From the NCBI GenBank assembly GCA_023413555.1, contig JAEZPG010000057.1, forward strand, positions 1 through 23,320: a DNA stretch of 23,320 bases. Reading direction: 5' to 3'. The position numbers were made by a program, and so were the translations under genes. Shown piece by piece: positions 14,306 to 20,838 of this stretch. Each line of letters starts with the position of its first letter. The stretch's first letter is position 1. Origin of the DNA: Bacillota bacterium (lineage in GTDB: Bacteria > Bacillota > Clostridia > Lachnospirales > Lachnospiraceae). The notes under the pieces were generated by a model. That model saw nothing but the letters and a program-made list of their open reading frames with translations, was not told the DNA's origin and made no database searches.

Positions 14306-16750
14306 ATGCAGGACCGATTTACCGAAGAAGCAAAAGAGGCATTAAATATAGCAACAGATGCTGCTTATCGTCTGTCTCACAGCTATATTGGAACAGAACA
14401 TCTACTGATAGGACTATTAGGAGCCAAGGGAGTAGCCTCACGGGTTTTAGAGGAGCATGGGGTAGATGAGGAGAAAATTATAGAATTAGTAAGAGAATTA
14501 ATGGCTCCAAGCAACAGCTTGGAGATGGTGGATTCAGATAATTACACCCCAAGATCTAAGAGAATCCTTTTGTTAAGTGAAAAGGAAGCCCAGAGATTAG
14601 GTAGTGTTAAGATTGGGACAGAACATATTTTGATTGCCTTAATCAAGGAATCAGATTGTATTGCAGTACGTCTCTTGAATACATTGGGTGTGAATGTTCA
14701 AAAGATATACGTAGACGTTCTTACTGCGATCGGGCATGATCCTAACATGGCTAAGACGGAGTATTTGTCTAATAAATCAAAGAGTAAGGGAAAGAGTAAT
14801 ACCACTACGTTAGATCAATATAGTCGTGACCTAACGGCTTATGCCAGAGAAGGAAAGTTAGATCCCGTGATCGGAAGGGAAGAAGAGATTCAACGAGTGG
14901 TTCAGATATTAAGCCGTAGGACAAAGAATAATCCTTGTCTGATAGGTGAACCTGGCGTAGGTAAGACTGCAGTGGTGGAAGGTCTTGCTCAGAAAATTAT
15001 AGAAGGCAATGTACCAGATACTATCCGTGAAAAGAGATTAGTTACATTGGACTTATCAGGAATAGTTGCTGGTTCCAAATATCGTGGTGAGTTTGAAGAA
15101 CGTATTAAGAAAATTATCAGTGAAGTTATGAGTGATGGTAATATACTCTTATTCATTGATGAGATACACACCATTATTGGAGCAGGAGGAGCTGAAGGTG
15201 CCATTGACGCTTCTAACATATTGAAACCATCTCTTTCACGAGGAGAGATCCAGCTAATAGGTGCTACTACAAGGGAGGAATATCGTAAGCATATTGAAAA
15301 GGATGCAGCCATTGAGCGTAGATTCCAACCTGTAGTTGTAGAAGAACCTTCTGAAGAGGAGACAGAACTCATTTTAAAGGGATTACGAGATGCTTATGAG
15401 GCACACCACAAGGTTCGTATCACAGATGATGCCATACAGGCAGCTGTAAAATTATCTAGCCGTTATGTTAATGATAGATACCTCCCAGACAAAGCCATTG
15501 ATGTCATTGATGAGGCTTCCAGTAAAGTGAGATTAAGTACCTTTATGGCTTCCCCAAGGATAAAGGAGTTAGAGCAGAAGAATCAGCAGTTAGAGGCAGA
15601 GAAGGAAGTAGCAATCAAGAGTGAGGCTTATGAAAAAGCTGGAGACATCAAACGACAACAACAGGAAAATCAAGAAGAGCTTAATAAACTGAGATTGCAG
15701 GATGAGAAGAAGAGACAGGAGAATCAGTTGGTGGTGGGAGAAGCTCAGGTGGCAGACATTATCTCTAGTTGGACGAAGATTCCTGTACAGAAGTTGGCAG
15801 AAGAAGAGTCCAAACGGCTAATAGCACTTGAGAGTACCTTGCATGAGAGGGTTGTAGGTCAGCAGGAAGCAGTTGTTGCAGTTGCGAAGGCGATAAGAAG
15901 AGGCCGTGTAGGTCTTAAGGATCCTAAACGTCCAATAGGTTCTTTTTTGTTTTTAGGACCAACTGGTGTAGGTAAAACAGAGCTTTCTAAGGCACTTAGT
16001 GAAGCTATGTTTGGTACCGAGAATTCAATGATTCGTGTAGATATGTCAGAATACATGGAAAAGCATAGTGTGTCCAAGATTATTGGCTCTCCTCCGGGAT
16101 ATGTAGGTTATGATGAAGGTGGACAGCTTAGTGAGAAGGTCAGACAGAATCCTTATTCCGTAATTCTTTTTGATGAAATAGAAAAGGCCCATCCTGATGT
16201 ATTTAATATTCTTCTTCAGGTATTAGATGATGGACATATTACAGATGCGCAGGGAAGAAAGGTAAGCTTTAAAAATACAATTATCATAATGACTAGTAAT
16301 GCTGGTGCATCCAGAATTATTGCTCCTAAGCTCTTAGGATTTACATCTGCGTCAGATGTAAAAGCAAGTTATGAGAAGATGAAGGAAGGAGTTATGGAGG
16401 AGGTAAAACGCCTTTTTAAACCGGAATTCTTAAATCGTATCGATGAAATTATTGTCTTCCACGCCTTAGAACGGGAAGATCTAAAGAAAATTGTAGGCAT
16501 TATGCTTTGGGACATTGACAAACGAATCACAGCACAGATGGGGATTAAGCTGAAATTCTCTGATGAGATGATTGAGTTTATTGTAGACAAGAATAAGGAC
16601 GTGAATTATGGAGCTAGGCCACTTAGAAGGTCCTTACAGACCTATTTAGAGGATCCATTAGCGGAAGAAGTCTTAGAGGGAAAGATTAAGCCAAATACTT
16701 CCGTAAGTGTCATTGTGGAAGGGGATAAAATACAGTTTCAACCTTTGTAG
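14306..16750 (+). CDS. clpC: AAA+ unfoldase ClpC
   Basis: An 814-aa HSP100 ATPase that unfolds substrates, including arginine-phosphorylated proteins, and feeds them to ClpP. The N-domain with two Clp_N repeats spans about 1-145. AAA-1 has Walker A GEPGVGKT at about residue 214, and Walker B LLFIDEIHT. A short middle domain with a UVR-like helical pair (EAYEKAGDIKRQQQENQEEL region) follows. AAA-2 has Walker A GPTGVGKT at about residue 551 and Walker B VILFDEIEKAHPDV. The ClpP-docking tripeptide LGF is at about residues 677-679. ATAAGGAGG precedes the start. It is the last gene of the GntR-mcsA-mcsB-clpC operon. No clear terminator was seen after the stop. Confidence 0.97.
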   Translation: MQDRFTEEAKEALNIATDAAYRLSHSYIGTEHLLIGLLGAKGVASRVLEEHGVDEEKIIELVRELMAPSNSLEMVDSDNYTPRSKRILLLSEKEAQRLGSVKIGTEHILIALIKESDCIAVRLLNTLGVNVQKIYVDVLTAIGHDPNMAKTEYLSNKSKSKGKSNTTTLDQYSRDLTAYAREGKLDPVIGREEEIQRVVQILSRRTKNNPCLIGEPGVGKTAVVEGLAQKIIEGNVPDTIREKRLVTLDLSGIVAGSKYRGEFEERIKKIISEVMSDGNILLFIDEIHTIIGAGGAEGAIDASNILKPSLSRGEIQLIGATTREEYRKHIEKDAAIERRFQPVVVEEPSEEETELILKGLRDAYEAHHKVRITDDAIQAAVKLSSRYVNDRYLPDKAIDVIDEASSKVRLSTFMASPRIKELEQKNQQLEAEKEVAIKSEAYEKAGDIKRQQQENQEELNKLRLQDEKKRQENQLVVGEAQVADIISSWTKIPVQKLAEEESKRLIALESTLHERVVGQQEAVVAVAKAIRRGRVGLKDPKRPIGSFLFLGPTGVGKTELSKALSEAMFGTENSMIRVDMSEYMEKHSVSKIIGSPPGYVGYDEGGQLSEKVRQNPYSVILFDEIEKAHPDVFNILLQVLDDGHITDAQGRKVSFKNTIIIMTSNAGASRIIAPKLLGFTSASDVKASYEKMKEGVMEEVKRLFKPEFLNRIDEIIVFHALEREDLKKIVGIMLWDIDKRITAQMGIKLKFSDEMIEFIVDKNKDVNYGARPLRRSLQTYLEDPLAEEVLEGKIKPNTSVSVIVEGDKIQFQPL

Positions 16751-16815
16751 AATTGTGAGATTACTGGAAGAATTTTTACGGATTTCATACAAATTTCATA
16801 TTCAAAGAGTATAAA

Positions 16816-16895
16816 GTGACTAGTATTATAGACCGAATTATACTATAATAAATCTAAGGTAAGAACATGATAGGAAATGATATTGTAACAATATC
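16816..16895 (+). promoter_or_regulatory. Possible promoter and dyad upstream of the 137-aa gene
   Basis: In the 218-bp gap after clpC, GTGACT (16816-16821), 17 bp, TATACT (16839-16844) is a moderate promoter. About 35 bp downstream lies an exact dyad, GATATTGT (16879-16886) and ACAATATC (16888-16895), around a single base. It could be an operator or a leader hairpin; no T-tract follows. Confidence 0.4.
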
Positions 16896-16968
16896 GTCAT
16901 AGAATTTATAGTACAATTTTTCATAATGGCAACCCATAGAGGAAGGATAAAATTAGGAGGATTTAATA

Positions 16969-17382
16969 ATGGCAGTAGTAAAAGAGTTAATACGCAAGGA
17001 AGACAATGGAACCATCAGCTTTGGTAATTATCAACTGGATAAAAAATCTAAAGTGTCAGATTTTGAGTTTTCAGGTGATATTTATAAGGTGAAGACTTTT
17101 AAAGAAATTACCAAGCTTGAAAGAAATGGATTAATTGTGTATGAATCAGTTCCAGGAACATCAGTATTTGACTTAGATCAAGAGGAAATGCAGATCTCAT
17201 TTAAGGTGGAAGGAACGACCTCCTCACAAATTACGTTGGAATTAGAACCAGAGAAGGAATACAAGGTTTTTATCAATGATACGAACATTGGAAAGATGAA
17301 GACAAACTTGGGTGGGAAGTTAGTATTCAGTGTTGACTTGAGTGAATGTGAATCTGCTTCTGTACGGGTGATATGTTTATAA
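16969..17382 (+). CDS. Conserved small protein of Lachnospiraceae (function unknown)
   Basis: A 137-aa soluble acidic protein with no signal peptide. It begins MAVVKELIRKEDNGTISFGNY. Two beta-rich halves can be discerned: about 14-65, which includes DFEFSGDIYKVKTFKEITKLERNG as short stretches, and about 70-137, with a strand-rich end NIGKMKTNLGGKLVFSVDL. I recall close relatives in Lachnospiraceae genomes, sometimes labelled endosialidase. There is no catalytic signature here to justify that label, and the size is far too small for the phage enzymes of that name. AGGAGG precedes the start. The gene lies between clpC and radA with its own terminator, so it may be expressed alone. Confidence 0.8.
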   Translation: MAVVKELIRKEDNGTISFGNYQLDKKSKVSDFEFSGDIYKVKTFKEITKLERNGLIVYESVPGTSVFDLDQEEMQISFKVEGTTSSQITLELEPEKEYKVFINDTNIGKMKTNLGGKLVFSVDLSECESASVRVICL

Positions 17383-17400
17383 AACTGAAAGTAAATATAG

Positions 17401-17430
17401 GCTGTCGCACTATTGGTGTGGCAGCTTTTT
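17401..17430 (+). terminator. Terminator after the 137-aa gene
   Basis: GCTGTCGCAC (17401-17410) pairs with GTGTGGCAGC (17416-17425) allowing two G-T wobbles, with a 5-base loop, followed by TTTTT. It starts 18 bp after the stop codon. Confidence 0.8.
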
Positions 17431-17589
17431 GATACGAATAATATGCTTAATCAGAGTAAATGGTAAGGGGATTTTGTCCAGTAAGTTAGAAAGGAGAACG
17501 TAGTAGACAGCTTAAATGTAAAGAAAGTAATAAAGCATATTTTATAACACTTTCAAACAGATAAGACAGTCGCCTATTAAGAATAATAT

Positions 17590-18945
17590 ATGGCAAAAGC
17601 AAAGACAGTATTTTTCTGTAAGGAGTGTGGCTTTGAGTCCTCCAAATGGATGGGACAATGCCCTGGTTGTAAAGCATGGGATTCTTTTATAGAGGAAAAA
17701 GTTGCTCCTAAATCCATGTCTCAGGCTAAGGCAGTACTTACAGGAAGTATAAAGCCAAGCAGATTGGCAGAAATTAGTGGAGAAGATAACAATCGAATTG
17801 CGACAGGGATCAAAGAATTAGACCGTGTGCTCGGTGGAGGTGTTGTGATTGGTTCCCTTATCTTGGTAGGCGGTGACCCTGGCATTGGTAAATCTACCTT
17901 ACTTCTTCAGATGTGCCAACATTTAGTGGAAGGGAATCGCAATGTATTATATATATCTGGAGAGGAATCGTTACGACAAATTAAGATGCGGGCGGAACGT
18001 TTGACCAACTATCATGGAGATCTATTACTTCTTAGTGAAACCAATTTGGCGTTGATAGAAGAAACTATAAAGAAAGAAAAACCGGAGATAGTCATAATTG
18101 ACTCCATTCAAACTATGTTTAGTGAGGAGGTTGGTTCTGCTCCAGGCAGTGTCAGTCAGGTGAGAGAAGCTACCTCTGTCCTTATGCGTCTGGCAAAAGG
18201 GATGGGTGTCTCTATCTTTATTGTAGGTCATGTGACAAAAGAGGGAACTGTCGCTGGTCCTAGGGTATTAGAGCATATGGTGGATACGGTTCTTTATTTT
18301 GAAGGTGATAATCAGGCTTCCTATCGATTGTTGCGAGCTGTAAAGAACAGATTTGGTTCTACTAATGAGGTGGGAGTTTTTGAAATGCGTTCTGAAGGTC
18401 TTAGGGAGGTAAGTAATCCATCAGAATATATGTTAAATGGGAAGCCGGAGGGGGCTAGCGGTTCTGTGGTAACCTGCTCTATAGAAGGTACCAGGCCAAT
18501 ACTAGTAGAAATTCAGGCTTTGGTTACTCAGACCTATTACAATATGCCAAGAAGAACCTCTGCTGGAACAGATTATAACCGCGTGAACCTGTTATTAGCT
18601 GTAATTGAGAAACGTCTCGGTATCCAATTATCCGGATGTGACGCCTATGTAAATGTGGCAGGGGGAATGATGATTCGTGAACCTGCTCTAGATTTGTCGA
18701 TTGTAGTCGCTCTTCTCTCCAGTTATAAGAATCGTGCCCTTGACCCACATATGCTATTCTTTGGAGAGGTTGGTCTTACCGGTGAGATACGTGGTGTTAA
18801 CCAAGCAGAGCAACGTGTTCAGGAGGCAGTGAAAATGGGCTTTCAGACATGTGTTCTCCCTGAGGTGAATATTTCGAATATGGATAAAATTCCAATCAAG
18901 TTAATTGGAGTTAAGAATATAAAAGATTTACTTGCTATGTTGTAA
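17590..18945 (+). CDS. radA: DNA repair protein RadA
   Basis: A 451-aa RecA-like ATPase that assists branch migration and processing of recombination intermediates. It shows a four-Cys zinc finger (Cys10, Cys13, Cys24, Cys27), Walker A GGDPGIGKST at about 94-103, and Walker B VIIDSIQ near residue 170. The RadA-specific KNRFG motif is at 252-256, and a Lon-like C-terminal domain with VNVAGGMMIREPALDLSI follows. All match the family. The start at 17590 gives the usual MAKAKTVFFC beginning but has only a weak ribosome binding site (AAGAA). The 159-bp gap before it has no strong promoter that I can see. In Bacillus radA also follows the clpC operon, so the neighbourhood is conserved. Confidence 0.96.
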   Translation: MAKAKTVFFCKECGFESSKWMGQCPGCKAWDSFIEEKVAPKSMSQAKAVLTGSIKPSRLAEISGEDNNRIATGIKELDRVLGGGVVIGSLILVGGDPGIGKSTLLLQMCQHLVEGNRNVLYISGEESLRQIKMRAERLTNYHGDLLLLSETNLALIEETIKKEKPEIVIIDSIQTMFSEEVGSAPGSVSQVREATSVLMRLAKGMGVSIFIVGHVTKEGTVAGPRVLEHMVDTVLYFEGDNQASYRLLRAVKNRFGSTNEVGVFEMRSEGLREVSNPSEYMLNGKPEGASGSVVTCSIEGTRPILVEIQALVTQTYYNMPRRTSAGTDYNRVNLLLAVIEKRLGIQLSGCDAYVNVAGGMMIREPALDLSIVVALLSSYKNRALDPHMLFFGEVGLTGEIRGVNQAEQRVQEAVKMGFQTCVLPEVNISNMDKIPIKLIGVKNIKDLLAML

Positions 18946-19065
18946 CTCAAATAAAATTACAAATCAACTCGTTATCTCTAAGGTTTAACAAAAATATTAC
19001 GATATAAATTTTATAGTACGTTTATTTGTGGATAGAAAGCATATTTGAAGTGAGGAGATTTTAAA

Positions 19066-20088
19066 ATGGAGAAAATAAGATTAGGTGAATTATCGGATTT
19101 ATCAGTTTTATTAAAGGACTTAATTACATCTTATAACAAAATGTTAGGAATTGTGGATGATCTAAATGGAATAACAAAGCAAACCAAGATGCTTTCTTTC
19201 AATTCTTCTATTGAGGCTGCCAGGGCAGGAGAAGCCGGAAAGGGATTTCAAGTGATATCAAAGCACATGCAGTCTCTGGCAGAGCAAAGTGAGAGTGCCA
19301 ACCATACCAGTCTGCTTACTATAGGGGAAATGAATAAAAAAATCCATGATGTGGTTGGTGTAAGAACGGCTGATATTGCCTATGATGTGATGGATAAGAT
19401 TGACCGCCAACTATTTGAACGTAACTGTGATACTCAGATTTGGGCTACCTTTGATTCAGTTGTTGAATTTCTCATGAATCCTACTGAGGAGAATCAAAGT
19501 ATTGTAAATAATCTACTAAAGCATATTGTAGATCTTAATGTGGTTTACCAAGATATAATACTTGCAGATATCAATGGCAAGGTTGTAGCTGCTGCTGTTA
19601 GAAGGGAAGATATCGGAGAGGATGTTTCTGATAGAAGATGGTATTACCCTGTAAAAGAAACAAAGAAGGTATCAGCTTCAGATATGTATTACTCAAGGGC
19701 ATGTGGTGCATATTCAATGGCATATAGTAGCCCTGTGCTTAGTTCTAGTGGTGAAATGGTAGGCATTCTTTCTACTAGATATGACTGGAATTATATTTAT
19801 GACATTGTTGATCATGCAAAAGTCAGCGATAAAGGTGAAATTTATGTAATAAATAAGGAAGGAAAGGTTATTGCTTCTAAGAATCGTGATGAGATTCTTG
19901 AAAAGGATCTATCAGATACAGAGGCAGCTAAACAGCTCAACATTAATAAAGAATATGGGTATTTGTTGGAAGAAGACACAAAAGGTAATATTCTTAGTGC
20001 CACAGGATTTGCTCGTTCCAGAGGATATAGTACCTATAGCGGAAAAGAATGGTCTGTAATTGTACGGGAACCATTTACGGATATGTAA
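19066..20088 (+). CDS. Soluble protein with chemoreceptor signalling tip followed by a Cache-like sensor
   Basis: A 340-aa protein without signal peptide or transmembrane helix. Residues about 32-78 match the conserved hairpin tip of methyl-accepting chemotaxis proteins: ITKQTKMLSFNSSIEAARAGE, then AGKGFQVISKHMQSLAEQS. This is the part that contacts CheA and CheW. The long methylation helices are missing or very short. Residues about 115-335 resemble a Cache sensor, with YQDIILADINGKVVAAA, DVSDRRWYYPVKETKK, SSPVLSSSGEMVGILSTRYDW and GEIYVINKEGKVIAS. Cache domains are normally outside the membrane and N-terminal to the tip, so the order and location are reversed here. GAGGAG precedes the start. 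It may be a cytosolic sensor that joins or modulates chemoreceptor arrays (inference). Confidence 0.82.
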   Translation: MEKIRLGELSDLSVLLKDLITSYNKMLGIVDDLNGITKQTKMLSFNSSIEAARAGEAGKGFQVISKHMQSLAEQSESANHTSLLTIGEMNKKIHDVVGVRTADIAYDVMDKIDRQLFERNCDTQIWATFDSVVEFLMNPTEENQSIVNNLLKHIVDLNVVYQDIILADINGKVVAAAVRREDIGEDVSDRRWYYPVKETKKVSASDMYYSRACGAYSMAYSSPVLSSSGEMVGILSTRYDWNYIYDIVDHAKVSDKGEIYVINKEGKVIASKNRDEILEKDLSDTEAAKQLNINKEYGYLLEEDTKGNILSATGFARSRGYSTYSGKEWSVIVREPFTDM

Positions 20089-20153
20089 GTATTATGTAAA
20101 CCAAAGAGTTACACTAGCTATTTTACTGTAACGATTTTGATATGCTACATAAT

Positions 20154-20188
20154 AAAAAACCTGGCTATCATAGATAACCAGGTTTTTT
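20154..20188. terminator. Bidirectional terminator between the Cache protein gene and tRNA-Trp
   Basis: AAAAAACCTGG and CCAGGTTTTTT, extended by TATC / GATA, form a near-perfect hairpin with one mismatch. There are A-tracts on the left and T-tracts on the right, so it can end transcripts arriving from either side: the gene at 19066 (plus) and the tRNA (minus). Confidence 0.88.
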
Positions 20189-20191
20189 AAG

Positions 20192-20262
20192 CAGGGGTGG
20201 AGGGAATCGAACCCCCCTCTGGAGTTTTGGAGACTCTTATTCTACCGATGAACTACACCCCT
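20192..20262 (-). tRNA. tRNA-Trp (CCA anticodon)
   Basis: The minus strand folds into a 71-nt cloverleaf. The acceptor arms are AGGGGTG and CACCCCT, followed by discriminator G. The D arm is GTTC / GAAT, and the anticodon loop CTCCAAA carries CCA, which reads UGG. The T arm has loop TTCGATT. The first anticodon-stem pair (A-C) is a mismatch. The 3' CCA is not encoded (CTT follows the discriminator), so it must be added by nucleotidyltransferase. It is transcribed toward the terminator at 20154-20188. Confidence 0.93.
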
Positions 20263-20361
20263 ATGTTGTATTGTATTGTTTGACGTTGCTTAAATAGCTT
20301 ACTATGAATTGTTTGAATTGTCAATATAATTTATGAATTTTATAGATGATTTTTTATTATG

Positions 20362-20390
20362 TTGACATAAAAGTTAGATAATGGTAATAT
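20362..20390 (+). promoter_or_regulatory. Promoter of the T-box-ilvBN transcript
   Basis: A perfect -35 TTGACA (20362-20367), 17 bp, and TAATAT (20385-20390). Transcription would start near 20397, about 50 bases before Stem I of the T-box. Confidence 0.75.
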
Positions 20391-20440
20391 ATTAACAATA
20401 ATCATAATTGGTAAGATACAAAATTAATTTCATAACTAAA

Positions 20441-20709
20441 TGCTATGACAGGGAGGAGTACATACTTACCAGGTAGGCAGAGAGAAGACGGTAGGTGCAA
20501 GTCTTTACCTAGGAATTATGGAAGTAGCCCTTGAGCAGTGAACAAAACGAGAGTAATCTTTAGTAGATTTCAACGGAAAGTTCCGCCGTTATCAGGAATA
20601 CAGTATAGAGATAATCTGTACTGGGTAAGAGCAGAAGCAATTCTGAATTTAGGTGGTACCACGGATGTAATATTCGCCCTAAGCTAATTATATAGCTTAG
20701 GGTTTTTTT
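20441..20709 (+). promoter_or_regulatory. T-box leader with attenuator controlling ilvB-ilvN
   Basis: A tRNA-sensing leader that lets transcription continue when a cognate tRNA is uncharged. Stem I contains the AGTA half of the loop-E motif (20457-20460), the AGAGA bulge region (20479-20485) and the distal GGTAGGTGCAA. The descending strand is TATG-GAA-GTA-GCCC (20517-20530). Pairing CATA (20461-20464) with TATG puts GAA opposite AGTA, and the specifier is then GTA (20524-20526), a Val codon; this is inferred. The T-box consensus AGGTGGTACCACGG is at 20651-20664. The terminator arms CCCTAAGCTA (20677-20686) and TAGCTTAGGG (20693-20702) precede seven T. Confidence 0.93.
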
Positions 20710-20732
20710 GTGTACTTTGGAAAGCCAAGAAT

Positions 20733-20795
20733 CGCACTTTGGCGGAGCAGTAAATGTTGCTAGCGCAACTTGGCACAGTTAGAGAGTTTTGCGAG
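20733..20795 (+). repeat. Two imperfect ~31-bp tandem repeats between T-box and ilvB
   Basis: The segments 20733-20763 and 20764-20795 both begin CGCA, continue with ACTTTGGC or ACTTGGC and end in TTGC-AG. Gapped alignment gives roughly 60 percent identity, with the first 17 bases best conserved. A fainter third copy (GTACTTTGGAAAGC) starts at 20712. They fill most of the 113 bases after the attenuator and encode nothing. The flavour resembles a dispersed intergenic repeat, but only this copy is in the window. Confidence 0.4.
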
Positions 20796-20838
20796 CTACA
20801 CTAGTTGTTTACTATAAAAAGGCGTGGAGGTAAAAAGA

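Noticed and set aside
14989..15372. 127-codon open frame on the minus strand
   Set aside because: It lies wholly inside clpC, opposite the first AAA domain. Its composition (Ser/Ile/Pro-rich) is that of an antisense shadow, and there is no ribosome binding site.
17437..17541. 9-bp inverted repeat AATATGCTT / AAGCATATT flanking the radA leader
   Set aside because: The arms are about 84 bp apart and AT-rich; chance is a sufficient explanation and no element boundaries or duplications are seen.
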